Positions 33,906 through 46,492 are shown, counted from the stretch's first letter. The stretch: 64,000 nucleotides of DNA from Guadua angustifolia (GCA_036346375.1 CM070508.1:25116852-25180851); one strand, 5' to 3'. Translations and numbers: made by a program. The notes: generated from the sequence alone by a model not told the origin.

Positions 33906-35575
33906 TTGGTCAAAATGCACTGAGTGAAAATTGGTCCAAACGACGTCGCAAAATTTTCAAATTGTTTTTGTAGGTTCCTGACACACTACAGATGTTCTTA
34001 TAAAAATTTGAGGTGATGATCAGATCTGTGGAATTTTTAAAAATTCAAAAAGTGATACTATGTAGATGAAACGTAGATCGGCAAGTTTGAACCGGATGAC
34101 AAGTAGTACAAACGATGTTAGAAACTTTTGAATTTTTTTTTGAAGATTCCTGAAATACTTGTGATATTTCTGTAAAAATTTCAGATGATTATAAAATTTT
34201 AGGAATTTTTAAAAATTCAAAAACAGAGAGAGTTGAAAACTAGTACTTTGAATGTCGAATTTTTATAAATTCTGGAGAAATATTTTGAGTTGAAAATTTT
34301 ACATAAGAATCCTTAGCTCAAAAAATTTGAAAAACAAAATTTAAAAAGTTATAAAAATATTTGAATTGCCTGATAAATCCTTAGCTCAAATGAATTGATT
34401 TTTGAAATATAATACAACAAATTAAGTTTAGTGCTTACTGCATTGATAGATTTTATTGAGCAAACCAAGAAAGTTGAATTTTTTTGAAAATTTTATATAA
34501 TGGTACTGAGGAAGTTATTAATCTTTCATAAAAATTTTAGATAATTATCACAGACGGTTTTAATTTGAAACCGTCACAAATAATAAAAAATAGAAAATTT
34601 TAAATATTGATAATTACCTCTCCAGCCTTCTAATTTGAAAGAATTGAAATTAAATAATATTATATTTGAAATAATTGGAACTAATATTCCATTTGCAATA
34701 ATTAAAAAGAACGGCCGAAACAGATTCAAAACTTCGGAGGCCGTTTTGAGGCCCTAAGCGACCTTTTTTGGAATTCGTCACAAGACGCTCTCTTTCGCAC
34801 AAACCAGCAGGATCCGACCATCGATTCTGAGCCAAAAGAACGCCCGATTAGATTCTGAGTCAAAAGTTATGACCATTTTAACAAAAAGTGCTCGTATTTC
34901 TTATTTGCAAACTAGAATCGGTGCCCAAAAGAATATAATCGGAGAGCTCATCATGTGATGATTCCAGAAAGCTCAAGAACACCAAAATTGAAGGTACGAG
35001 TCAAAAGTTATGGTGTTTTTACAAGTATCGTGAATAGTAATGACACATATATTGCAAGCATCATTAATAGTCAAAAGTATGAAAAATAAATTTGAAAACT
35101 TTATCGGTGTTCAGGGTGGTATTCTCATTTTTTTCCATTATAGCCGAATGTCCGTGCTTTGCAACGGATAAAAATATGTTTAGTTTCTGTCGCTGGACTT
35201 AGCTTGCATCATGGTCCCAACTCCACTGCAGTACTTGATGGACCTTTGTCTCGGCGCACACCGTTCCTCTAATGTCGAGCTTGGCTTCACCACTAGTGCT
35301 TACATTGCACCTCCACCGCACACCACAAAAAGAGCGAAGAGGTGTTATTATGATAAGTTTTAATTTTTTTAGTAGTTAATTTGTTTGTTATGGTGTAATT
35401 GTTTTTGTTTTTTTGTTAGAGATTTTGTCGAGATGGAGGAAGTATTTAAGACGAGGTGGGTGAAGTTGTTAGAGATTTTGTAGAGATGGAGGAAGTATTT
35501 AAGAAGAGGTGGGTGAAGATTGAGAAGGTAAAGCACGCATCATTCACCGCCGCGGGACTCTTTTAAAAGAGTAAT
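33906..35575. other. AT-rich region, probably CACTA-derived
   Basis: No gene. A small hairpin (GACGGTTT at 34553-34560 against AAACCGTC at 34568-34575) resembles CACTA subterminal repeats of other families. Phrases such as GAGTCAAAAGTTATG recur (34850 and 34990). Two near-identical pieces lie at 35416-35455 and 35466-35515 (TTAGAGATTTTGT-GAGATGGAGGAAGTATTTAAGA). Confidence 0.35.
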
Positions 35576-35960
35576 GATCATGCCATTACTGTGTTGGCTT
35601 CCTGCATGCATCCTCTCTCGATCCATTCATGTTCAATGAACCAGTTGTCCACTACACAAGGCATGATAGGTGCTATATGTGTGAAATAACCCACCTTTTT
35701 TCTAACGAGAGAAAGGTCTTTGAGTCCCAGTTAACTTCCCATAAATTCACCCTGGCATGGAAGCACCATGTCATTTTTATCAAATACTCGTACCAGATAC
35801 AGGATTCCTTGTTACAAGGCAAGCAACAATGGAAAAATAAGAATAGCAATGGTCTATATCTCCACTGCCATTGGAAACGTGCAAAACTGCATCCGTGATT
35901 TAAGATAATGGAGGAAACCAAATATAGTCTTAAGTTATTCAATTCCCACCCATATATTGG
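35576..35960 (+). repeat. Repeat R, uninterrupted copy (empty site)
   Basis: Colinear with 18026-18103, 19290-19546 and 22900-22945. It lacks both the solo LTR and the gypsy element present there, and so preserves the pre-insertion sequence (CAAGGCATGATAGG at one site and GAGGAAACCAAATAT at the other). The family is unknown, and no protein is recognised on either strand. Confidence 0.75.
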
Positions 35961-36539
35961 ACCCAGCTTTGGTTTTTTTCGTAGTTAGCTTTGGTTTACA
36001 AAGGGAATTGCTGGGTGGTTAATGGTGTGGAGTGAGAATTTATTTATAAGATTCTTATCTACACTCGGGAGGATGAAAAAGGATTTTGCCTATGAGTCGG
36101 AGGACACTGTTTTCAGGCTGCATCCAAGTGGACGTGCTTCTCAACGCTAGAAGATTAATGATCGAAGAAGAAGCTGCCATAGCAGTGCATTTGGCAAAGT
36201 TTGCTGCTGCTCAAGAAAAGATCACACGAAGGATACAACTCAAGAGTTGAATCAAGTGCATTATAGCGACTGAGAAGATCATGGTGTTAGAGAAGACCTT
36301 GTATGATGATGCTGACCAACCTATGCAAGAGCAAGACGAGAAAGATGAAGAAGACCCTCGAGAGCTTCAGACTCCTTCCCCTTGGATTCGGGCTCCAACT
36401 CCTCAAGGTCCTTCTCAGACTCCTCTTCCTCCAGCTCTAATTTAGTTTCCTCTTCCTTGATGTAGAGGGTCTACTCCATCTCAGCAATCCTCTCCGAAGC
36501 CATCCTCTTGGCCTCACGAAGATCCTCCTCTGCCTTCTC
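35961..36539 (+). other. Possible eroded coding fragment
   Basis: 36,100-36,440 is purine-rich with coding-like texture and Glu/Ser-rich potential (GACGAGAAAGATGAAGAAG), but stops interrupt every frame. It could be a captured gene or retroelement fragment. No family recognised. Confidence 0.25.
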
Positions 36540-39500
36540 TGTAACATCCTAAAATTCAATACCAGTATTGAATAAATAGTTGAAATGATTTTTGGTTTGC
36601 ATTTGAGTTGAATACTTTCTGAATTTTCTGAAATTTCCAAAAACATATTAAATAACCCAAAAGCGGGTTGTAAAATGTTAAACTTGAAAATTCTAAACTA
36701 CAAAAAACTCTGCAATAAATTGTTTAAACCCTAAATGCTCTCAAAATCACCTCTGAAAAAGTTTCACAAAAACTTTAACTCATTTATCAGTTATTAGAAA
36801 ATAAAAATCTGTCTTAGAATACTTCTCGGAATTATAGAAAAATAATTAGACAAGAAATTGGCATGATAATTTTACAGTAACACCCTAAATACCCCAGAAT
36901 CACTCAGTAAAAATTTTAGAATATTTAGATGTCGTTTGCTACCTCTATAAAATCAAAAACCGAAAGGCCAATAATCAGACCATTAGATTGTCAGAATTTT
37001 ATAAAATTATTAGAGTCATATTTTAAGCTATAAATTTTATGGTAGGTCTATAATCTCATTAGGATTCACCCCAAAAAGTTTTAAAAAATATATAACTTGA
37101 TTTTCATTCCCAAATAAACCCGAAACAGAATTGCAACCAAATTCTAGAAACTCGGTTTTTCTTTTTCCCTTCTCTTCTTGTGCGCCTCTCCCTACCAGGT
37201 GGCCCCTAGCCTTTTTCCTTGTGCTGCTGACTTCCCTGGCCCACTAGCAACCCCACCAAGCCTTGGCCCCACCATGGTGACCCTCCTCTCTTCTCCTTCT
37301 CCTTGCAAGAAGCGCAAAGCTTCACTTGGCGGCATTTTTGGGCACAATTCCTTAACGTGGCAGCACCTGGGCAGGCTCTAGCAGCCAGTCTCTCCCAACG
37401 CCATGACAAGCCGCTGCCCAGTCGTGTCGTGGCAGTCTTTCTGCAGCCAGAAGCTTGCCGTGGCAAAAGTCCGGCAGCTCTGCGCCAAGCCCTTGCCACC
37501 CTTGCTGCCCAATCGTCGCCGTGGCAGCATTTTCGCCAGCTTTTCCTTGCTGCAGCAGAAATCGGGCAGACCACCAGTGCCTAGCTAAGCCGCGCCCCCT
37601 ACCAATTTGCTGCCATCGCAACGTTTTTCCCGGTTTTCTATCGCCATGACAATGCTTAGGCAGTGCCGTGCCGAGGAGTCGCCGCCCCGTTGCCCAGTTC
37701 ATGCCGTGGCAGCCTTCCCGCAGCCGATTGCTTGCCGTGGCAAGAGTCCAGCAGCCGTATGCCAGACTTCACCGCCCACCTCCGCCAATCCTTCGCAACA
37801 TCAGGCCGGCAACGACCCTCCTCCTCCATGGCAAAGTCCTCTCGCCCGGAACTTATGCCACCGGCCACCGCCGCCCTTCCCTGTGTGCGTCACACCAAGC
37901 CATCACCTCGGTCAACTTCTGTGCGTGCGCTATCACGCCGAGTTCCCAGGCATCCTGCCCATTCCGCCCTGCCGTTGAAACCTGTCCCATCCCCGCTGCT
38001 CCGCCAATTTTGCATGTACGCACGGTTTCTGTAGAGATAGAGCCGGCTGCGCCATTCCTCCCTATCATTGCTTGCCCCGAACCAGTTCTTGCGCCCTCCT
38101 TTCTCAGCTATATATTCAACATCACCTCCCGCCTAGCCCTTCGCTTGTGCCTGGGAACCTTTCTCCTAGCCCGAGCACAAGCCCCACTCCACCGAGACGC
38201 CGTAAGCCGGTAAGCATCAAAATTTGGGGGCACTTCCAATTCAATCACCTCAGTGAGCCAATCTTCTCAATTCCGTGCTAGTGGCACCTCCTAACTCCGT
38301 GAACACGTCCCTGTCTTGATTTCAGTCGAGCTCCCTTGAAGCTTCGCAGCGTCACCCCGTTTCTTCTCCGCCTCCGGTCGCACGGTGCCAAGCCACCTCG
38401 AAGCTTCTCCTTCGCGGTAAGTCAGCAAAATGAATTCCCCTCACCTTGGTGATGCTCATCCCCCAACCCATCCGAAGCTAGCATTGCTCCTCCACCCTCG
38501 CCACTCGTCGCCATGACCGCCGCCGCCCCTCACGGTGGCACGCCAAATTTGGCCACCTCCTTAGTAGCTCCGCTACCCATTCCACCCCTCCGGTCCTCCC
38601 TCACCGCCGGCGAGCTCTGCCACAATCTCCTCTACTCGGTGAGACCGACAGGCGGGTCCCAACCGTCAGTGCCTCGCTGAGCTATTTCGCTAATCGGTCG
38701 GGCCCGCATGTCAGCGTCGTTTCTCTCGCCGCACTGTGAGTCTGATGCTGAGTCCAGGGTGTCATCCATTGCCTCGCGCGTGACACTACACTTCGGTCCC
38801 ACACGTCAACGTGACAGCACAGTCTTGAGCCACAAACGGAAAGCGTATTCCTAGCTGGAAAACGTACTTTCCCAAATTGGCAAATTCCTATTTTCAGCAT
38901 TTTATTCCAAACCACTAACTTCAAACTTAAATATCTTTTGCATTTTAAATACAAATTTAGTCAAACCAGTTCCTAAATTCGTATTAAATCATGATCTATC
39001 TGAATATCCAAAAAATATTGGATTCTTGAACTCAATTTTGAATTTTTGAACTTAAAATTTGAATAGGGCTTTTAATATGCACTAATATAAAATGTTGCAC
39101 CCCAACTCAAAAATTTATGAATAAAATTTTGAAAACTCCAGAAGACCCAATAACTTTGATTCTACAAAAACAATTAAATTTGAACTGGACCTTAATTAAG
39201 TTGAGCCTTTTATGTAGTAAATATTGGAAATTCAATAACTTTTGCAAATGAACTCTAATAACTATGAAACTAGTGCCATAAATTCATTTAAATTATGATC
39301 TTATGTCTCTATAAGTTTGGATAAAAACAAAGAAATTTTATACTTAAAGGACAAGAAATAAGATCGATGCCCTAAATAGAAACTTAAATAAAAACCTCGC
39401 TCATTTAATTAAACTTTAAGAATTATGAACACACAAATAAAAACTCAATATAAGACCAGAGTTTCATGTTTCTAAAATCTTTATTTGGAGTTGATGTCAT

Positions 39501-41303
39501 TTGATCTTTTTTTGCTTCTTATGGTTGCAATGTGACGAACTGCGTATAGACGCTGACGTCTCTGATGCTGCTACCGTCGACACTGACTTCACCACTGAGA
39601 CCAACGAGCAAGGCAAGCACCTCCTTGAACATGTTGATCCCAATATTTTAAATTAAGTTATGTTGTTTTACCAAATCTATTATGCATGCGCGTACTTTCG
39701 TTTAAATGCTAGTTTGAGGGAACTGGTAGCTACACCTATGATTTCATGTACCTTCCTTAGTGATCATGAAGATGTGAACCTTGATAGCCCTAGAACAATG
39801 CTAGACAATACTTAATGTCATCATGGGCGTATGCTAATACATACTAGAATGCTTAGCCATGCCTTAGCTTAGGAGCAAACATGTTGAATAGTCTCTTGAA
39901 AAATGTAAATTGTTGGGTTTGACAATTATGAGTGTTGATATTTTATCCTAAAAACTGAAAATAAAAACTAAAGTTTTGACGCGGGCGATTATGGCAATAG
40001 CCGAAAGTGTAAGAGACTTGCATGTAGTGTAGAGGGAGATTATCGCCCGTGTCGGTTTAAGGACCAAACTATGAGTAGTTTTCGAACCAAGAAACACGTA
40101 CAACCACAAGTGCTAGTATGGGATAGCCTTAACTTATTAAGTTATTTAAGTCTAGCTTTGCACTATGGGAGGCTGTAGTAGTACGGGCTTTTTTGCGATG
40201 GATTGCTCGAAGGGGCGCCCACACCACGGTTATGGGAGCAACGCTTGCCAATATAATGGTGTATACCTTAATATGGGGAGAAGTAGGGCAGTGGGGCGTT
40301 TAACCACTTGCTGTGCTAAAGGAATTAGTAGGGCAGTGGGGCGTTTAACAACTTGCTGTGCAAAAAAAAAGATCAACCCTCTTCTGCCGCTATATTAAAG
40401 GGTTTGTCGTCATTGGGCTGGTGCAAAGTTAGGGTTAAGTAATGTAACGGTTATGTTATGATCTCCTTACCGACACACCAAAGGAAGTGTGTCGAATGGC
40501 CTAGCAAAAAAGGCTGATCATTTCTTGTGGGTAAAGTTGTACACCTCTGCAGAGTGTAAATCTAATTGATTAGCTGTGCCTACGGTTATGGGCACTTGGC
40601 AAGATCATCACATGGTTACAAATTTTATTATTTTGCAAAACAGGGATGAATATGGAAATATTGTTAGAAAATCTGTATTTCAGGTATTAAGAAAGAAATT
40701 GGTAAGATCATTGTGATGCTCACATTCATGAGGAAACTGTGAGTTACTATGTTATGAGTACTTGTTTATTTTCATATTCGAAAAGCTTTCTCTTGTAAAA
40801 TACCACTTGCAAATTACTATTTAATATTTATGATCGTCTTTGCTCACTGCAAAATAACCGTAGAAGCTTTCACCTTTGTTATAGCCTGTATTTTATCTTA
40901 TATGCATTTGTCGTACACTATATATCTTGCTGAGTACAAATGTACTCAATCTTGCTTAAATTGTTGGTTCAGCGAACGAGGAAAGCAAGATCCCCGAGGA
41001 CTCTTCTTTCGCCACAGGTCACGGGGACTATTCCAACGAATTTGTCTAGGACCATCTCCTAGTCAATTGCCTGTGGTATTTTGGGTAAAGGCATACTACT
41101 AGGCCTTGTATCTTCCGCTGCATTTTGATTCGGCCTCTAGGCCATGTTGTAATGACTCTGTGCTATATATTCACGTTATGGATTCTTGCATGGATGTGAT
41201 ATCAATGTTGTAAAATGTGCATACTAGCTACTGATCGTGGGACTAGTACATTATGCATATGAGACCTTCTCGGTATTCCATACCAAAAGGAGGGCTCCAA
41301 CTC
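36540..41303 (+). mobile_element. LTR C: 5' LTR of a Del/Tekay-like gypsy element
   Basis: It begins TGTAACATCCT and shows the same landmarks as LTRs A, B and D: a GC-rich core (37140-38780), then a block at 40470-40590 (ACACACCAAAGGAAGTGTG, GGGTAAAGTTGTACACC, CTGCAGAG) and a terminal block with GGGACTAGTACAT (41238). A degenerate initiator-Met-type primer site (ATTAGCATAGCC) follows at about 41304. It is longer than the related solo LTRs, perhaps through internal duplication: CCGTGGCA/GCAGCC-rich segments repeat at 37420-37560 and 37640-37800. Right edge is approximate. Confidence 0.75.
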
Positions 41304-41549
41304 ATTAGCATAGCCTTAAGTAATGTGATGGAGTGCTAAGCGTGCGGACTCTTGGATCCTTGCCTCGAACGATGATCTCCTCATGGTGATATTGATGGGG
41401 CGACTTCCCATGGTGTTCTCCCGGGCATAGATTGTAAGCCTACAAAGTATCCCTCGTACTTTTTCATTAACAACCCAGTTGGTACCTGATAGATGGGAAA
41501 TAGTGAAAGGTTAAGTCAACCACATCAACACAGATGGAGCTTAGGATGC
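41304..41549 (+). other. Leader of the Del/Tekay-like element; gag missing
   Basis: The interval between LTR and protease is only about 250 bp, so gag has been deleted. Nothing coding is recognised. Confidence 0.5.
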
Positions 41550-43830
41550 ATCGGACGTTTATACTTGGTAAGTTTCCGGAACTCAGTACCCGCAATAGTT
41601 TTATTTGATTCTAGAGCTTCATATTCTTTCGTTTCTTGAGTTTTTATGGTTAAAAATGGATTGGATGTTAAGAATCTTAAGTGTGTGCTATTAGTTCATA
41701 CCCTAGGATCAGGACTTTGATCTAACCTTGAGTGTTTGGGAGTTAAGTTACTCATTGAAGGAGTAGAGTTCCTAGCGAACATTATTACATTGGATACCCA
41801 TATCTTAGATGTTATTTTTGGAATGGATTGGTTGTCCAAACATAAAACTGTTTTGGATTGTGACCAAAGAGTTATGTCAGTTGAAAGCCCTAAAGGCGAG
41901 AAAGTGGAATTTCAAGTAGCGCAGTTCGTGATTGTCAGTTGATGATAAACAGTGCAAAAGTTGTCAGTTTAGAAGATGTGCCATATGTTACAGAATACCC
42001 GAATGTTTTCCTGAGGATTTGCCTGAAATGCCGTCATACCAGGTTATTAAGTTTATTATTGAGTTAGTGTCTAGTACAATACCAATAGCAAAGAGACCGT
42101 ATTGAATACCTAACAATGAGTTGGTAGAGATGAAGACGTAGATTGAAGAGTTGCTAGAAAAAGGTTACATTAAACCTAGTTCGTCTCTATGAGTAGCGCC
42201 TGTTTTATTTGTAAGGAAGAAATATGGAAGTCTAAGGATATGTATTGATTATCATGCTCATATTGAGGTGACAATAAAGACTAAGTATCCATAGCCCATG
42301 AATGATGATTTGTTTGATCAGTTAAGAGGAGCTGTAGTTATCTCCAAGATAGATCCTTGATTAGGATATCATTAGTTGAAGATTCATGCGGAGGATGTTC
42401 CTAAGACAGTGTTTTCTATACGATATGGACATTATGAGTTTACGATTATGTTTTTTGGATTGACCAATGCTCCTATATATTTCATGAACATAATGAATAA
42501 GGTTTTCATGGAATATTTGGAAAAGATTGTTGTTGTATTCATAGATGATATTCTTATTTACTCCAAGTTGAAAGAAGAGCATGTAGGTAATTTGAGATTA
42601 GTCCTTAAAAAGCTGCGAGAGCAACAGCTGTATACTAAGTTTAGTAATTGTGATTTTTGGAAAAAGAAGGCTGCATTTCTTGGACATGTAATGATAGCTA
42701 AAGGAGTTGATGTTGACCCAACCAAAGTGGAAGCAGTGCAGCATTGGGAACAACCGAAGTCAATTATACAGATTCATTGTTTTCTAGGGATGGTGGGATA
42801 TTACCATTGATTTATCGAAGGATTTTTGATGATTACTAGACTGTTTACGCAGTTGTTGAAAAAGGAGAAGAAGTTTGCAAGGATATCAGAGTGAGAAAAG
42901 AGTTTTTAGGAATTGAAAAAGTGCCTAACGACAACACTGGTGTTAGTGTTGTCAGATATTCAGAACAGTTTTGATACATGCTGTGATGCTTTCAAAGAAG
43001 GTCTTGGATGTGTATTGATGCAGAATGTCAAGGTTGTTGCATATGCGTCGAGACAATTTAAGCCGCATAAAGAGAATTACCCTATGCATGATTTGGAATT
43101 AGCTGTTATAGTGCATGCTTTGAAGTTGTGGTGTCATTATCTCATTGTAAATAGATGTGAGATGTATACAGATAATAAGAGTTTGAAGTATATATTTACG
43201 CAATTGGATCTTAATATGAGATAAAGGAGATGGTTAGAGTTGATAAAGGATTAAAATATTAGAATCCACTATCATCCTAGAAAAGCTAATGTGGTCGCCG
43301 ATGCCTTAAGTCGTAAGAGCCACAATGCTAATATACTAGTGTTAAATGATCAGCCAGAATTATGCAGAGAATTTCAAAGGTTGTAACTGGAAGTTGTTCC
43401 AAAATGATTTCTAGCTACTTTGAAAGTAAAGCTAACTCTAGAAAATCAGATCAGGGAAGGTTAGAAAGATAATGAAAGGTCAATAGAATATAGCCCAAGA
43501 AGGATGAAAGCTTAGCCAAAGAATTTATTTTGGATGGTCAAGGTACTATGTGGTTTAAAGGTCAAATTTGTGTACTGAATAAGAAAGAGTTTAAACAGTT
43601 GATTCTTAAGGAAGCTCATGATTCAAAGTATTCGATTCATCCAGGAAGTGCCAAGATTTATCAATATCTTAAGGAAAAGTTTTGGTGGCCTAACATGAAA
43701 CGTGAAGTTGCTGAGCATGCTGTGGCTCTATCGCATCTAGGAAGAGGAGCAAAGGATAGAATAACTTGCAGGATTGCCATGTGTAGGAAAATTGGTTCTG
43801 AAATTTTATATAATTAGGAAGTATGCGGGA
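41550..43830 (+). pseudogene. Del/Tekay-like gypsy Pol remnant (protease, RT, RNase H, integrase N-terminus)
   Basis: Domain order is that of gypsy Pol. The protease active site reads D-S-R-A-S at 41607 (usual D-S-G-A-S), and the protease C-terminal part is open at 41736-41942 (ILDVIFGMDWLSKHK). Reverse transcriptase spans about 42000-42830 with FGLTNAPIYFMN and VVVFIDDILIYSK. RNase H spans about 42840-43320 (DAFKEGLGCVLMQ, VVAYASRQFKPHKENYP, YTDNKSLKY, then ADALSRK). The integrase zinc-binding region is at 43530-43740 (SIHPGSAKIYQYLKEKFWWP), but its Cys pair is gone. The catalytic integrase core is missing and similarity ends at about 43740-43830. More than a dozen stops interrupt the frame, nearly all at codons one transition from CGA, CAG, CAA or TGG. 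The motifs match the Del/Tekay (chromovirus) branch, consistent with LTR C upstream. Confidence 0.88.
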
Positions 43831-43933
43831 ACAAGTTTATCTGTTCTCGAAGTCTACTGCTTCAATATCTTAAAAGTTGAAACGAAGTGAGATAAGCTTA
43901 TATGCATTTTGAACAATCCCTCCATGAATGCTG

Positions 43934-43986
43934 GAAGTAATTAATGAAATATATCTACAAGATCTGAAGTGTTCAAAACAAATAAT
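43934..43986 (+). repeat. 53-bp direct repeat, left copy
   Basis: GAAGTAATTAATGAAATATATC... matches 45328-45380 (containing ATCTACAAGATCTGAAGTG in both) with about six differences. The pair flanks the segment that holds the ankyrin/CCCH-like fragment. Confidence 0.8.
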
Positions 43987-44724
43987 CTCCACTACTTATA
44001 ATTACGAATTGGTGATGGTGGTCCGTTCTCCCTCCGGGCATACCCACGAAACGGAGAAAGTTTTAATTCGGTCCGATATACATGTATTCGTGATCTGTGG
44101 CATATCAAACTCTTATCTCAATCAGTTGATTTTATTTCTAAATACTGCACGGCCAATTCTTTTTTCATATATTGCACGCATATAGTTTCTAAGTTACCAT
44201 ATGCCTTTGAGTTGCCATATGCATCATTTTCATTAAATATTTACTTGCATGTGTAGATAAAATCTTCTTTTCTTTTTATCTAATCACGTATGGACTTTAT
44301 CTCTATCTCTACTAATTCTAATTAGGAGTTGGTAGTGGTGCGTCCGTTCTCCACCCTCACCTCGACACATGTACGCACTCGTATGGCTAAGTGGGAAGCG
44401 AGCAGTGGTCACCCTAGTAGATTGGATTGGATCATCCCGTCGTGGAAGGTAAATGAATATTCATAACTCATTTATTGCTTTCCTTTCTCTCATTGATCTG
44501 GCATTCGAATCGGCGGCGATTGTTCCCGATGCTTTTTAGATTGGATTGATTGATTCCCTTTTGAAGGAAGCAGAGCTCTGATTCATGGAGTTGGGTCTCT
44601 TCTCACCTCTTTCCCTTTTGTTGGCTTCCTTATTCGACGATTTCTTAATCTGGATTCCATAGATAACCCCACCACTTCTTACCTCTCCTGCAGATGTATT
44701 GAGTTTATCCGTTGAGCGGAGGTA

Positions 44725-44967
44725 ATGAACGACCTTCTTGATCTCGTCAATGCGGCACAGAGGTAGGTCGCTGCTGGTAGGTGGCGAGATAGGCTGGCGG
44801 CGCTGCTGAAGCTCGTCGTGGTGGATGATATCAATAGGTTGAGGGAGGCGCTCGCAAGGGGAGGCGAGGAAGCGGTGGAGCTGGTTCATGGGGTGGGGCT
44901 ATTGTATGGCCGGAGAAAAGCGTATGAGCTGTGCACGCCGCTGATGGTGGCAGCCACATATGGATGA
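44725..44967 (+). pseudogene. Ankyrin/CCCH zinc-finger protein-like gene fragment
   Basis: An 80-codon frame starting ATG at 44725, with an internal TAG at codon 14. It encodes a leucine-rich N-terminal segment (LLKLVVVDDINRLREAL), a glycine/glutamate-rich stretch, then LLYGRRKAYELCTPLMVAAT. An acidic helix followed by a WYGR-like motif and TPLMVAATYGS is characteristic of the ankyrin part of plant tandem CCCH zinc-finger proteins. The frame ends at a stop just where the first ankyrin repeat should continue, at a perfect 20-bp tandem duplication (44951-44990). The GC-rich codons contrast with the AT-rich surroundings, suggesting a captured or decayed host exon. A CCTGCAG at 44688-44694 could be the old splice acceptor. 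No zinc fingers remain. Confidence 0.65.
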
Positions 44968-45327
44968 CGTCAGCCACATATGGATGACGTCTACCTCTTA
45001 AATGCCTTTGTGCCTATGGGGCAGCAGGTGATGCCTCTCTCGGTCGATCGATCGATCTTGAATTATGGCGTTACAAATTTACAATCCCAAATGCTGTGAT
45101 GTTATTATTTAAGTTTGTGAAATTAAAGATAATTTTAAGCTCAAGTTTGTAAATAGGTGCTTGGAATTTGTATTTTTTGATGAATTGATTTAAACATTTA
45201 ACTATTGCACATTCAGAGTGAAAATTATTATTTAGATAAGGTTAGTGCTCTTTGCAAATAAATTTTTTATTGCAAATTGAGTTTCCGTTACAATGCATGG
45301 GCGCATGGCTAGTTTAAGATGAAGCAT

Positions 45328-45380
45328 GAAGTAGTTAATAAAACATATCTACAAGATCTGAAGTGCACAAAACAAATAAT
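45328..45380 (+). repeat. 53-bp direct repeat, right copy
   Basis: Partner of 43934-43986, same orientation. The interval of 1.34 kb between them contains the gene fragment plus a duplicated GTCCGTTCTCC phrase (44021 and 44341). Confidence 0.8.
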
Positions 45381-45875
45381 AGAAGATGAAGCATGAAAGT
45401 ATTTGAGGCAAACTATCTCATAATATTCCGGTCATCATCCACCCAATCCCCTCCATCATTCTTTGTGCAAGCTAACTGGTGGTCTCTTCTCAGCGGTTTT
45501 AAGTTTTAGGTGGGCTCCCAACCGGTATGTACTGTTTTGGCACTTTGTACCGTACCAGCCTTAATATAGGTTAATACCGATCATACAAGCTTCGATATCA
45601 ATCGGTCAATACCAGTTTTGTTGGTGGAATTGATAATATAGTCTATTGAACTATATGTCATATTCGACAGCACCACTATGTATTTATAGTAATATTATAA
45701 GTGAAATTTGGTTTACATAAAATTAAATGTGTATACTTATAAATATGTAATTTATATTTGTAGGACCAAAACCGGTGACTAGAGTGAGGTAACTAGGAGT
45801 CAAATAAAATTTTTCTCAAAAATTCAAACCACATTTCTAGCTAAAAGAGCCAACCAAAAACTTAGCTAGGCCAGC
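45381..45875. other. AT-rich flank left of the large Tat-like element
   Basis: No gene. A phrase with ACCAG, TTAATA and GGTTAATACCGATCATA (45552-45590) resembles 56290-56327 on the far side of the element, hinting that one sequence was split by the insertion. Confidence 0.35.
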
Positions 45876-46475
45876 TGTTGGCGCCGAAAAAGAGCCAATC
45901 GGCCTCAACACACGTGAACACCAGATTCAAGTTAGGTTAGTGGCATGCCAACCGATTTGATCCTATAATCGATAAGATAGATCAATACTTGTTAACTGAT
46001 GTGATCGGCTTCAAGCAGTTGGTAAGGTAGATCTAGATAATTGTTTTAGCCGATTAGATGATAGGTAAAGATCTATTTCCACCTAAAAAGGTGATACACA
46101 AAAAGGTTGGTATGAAAAGCAAACCTGAGATAACTGAGATAAATTGAAGATGACCAAAATCGGCAATGCACAACTTTATTAATCAATAACAAATTACAAA
46201 GAGAGATTCTAAGTCTAAAAGCTACTTCTAATCAATAGAAAGTAAATAAAAGTAAATGTGAGTTGTTGATTGTTTGTTTTTTCAACTCGTCTCTTGACCC
46301 CTTTTATAGCGCATAGACCGATCGTGTCCTTCTCCAACACTTCAAAATCCTCAATTCATATTAGCCTCCCTCTTTTAAAGATAGAGTCCATTTTAAACCA
46401 ATATCGGCTTGAAATATCCAAATTTATCATGGGCCTAACAAATCGGCTATAGCTTTCCAAATTCTGGTGCCAACA
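45876..46475 (-). repeat. 3' LTR of the large Tat-like element
   Basis: 600 bp, TGTTGGCGCCGAAAAAGAGCC to GGTGCCAACA. Same family as 54501-55280 and the solo LTR at 31184. The bases before it (CCAGC) have no matching duplication because the far end of the other LTR is truncated. Confidence 0.88.
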
Positions 46476-46492
46476 TATGCTCCCTATTTTGG
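46476..46492 (-). promoter_or_regulatory. Polypurine tract of the large Tat-like element
   Basis: Minus strand reads CCAAAATAGGGAGCATA directly before the 3' LTR. Same position and style as the tract at 20229-20246. Confidence 0.7.

Noticed and set aside
35140..35180. CCGTGCTTTGCAACGGATAA phrase, similar to ends of some grass transposons
   Set aside because: Only one short match, with no partner end and no target duplication.
37206..38213. Several 90-180 codon frames on both strands
   Set aside because: They are in the GC-rich core of LTR C, with repetitive CCGTGGCA/GCAGCC segments and no domain or consistent frame.
44536..44889. 117-codon minus-strand frame
   Set aside because: It is antisense to the ankyrin/CCCH-like fragment, which has recognisable motifs on the plus strand.
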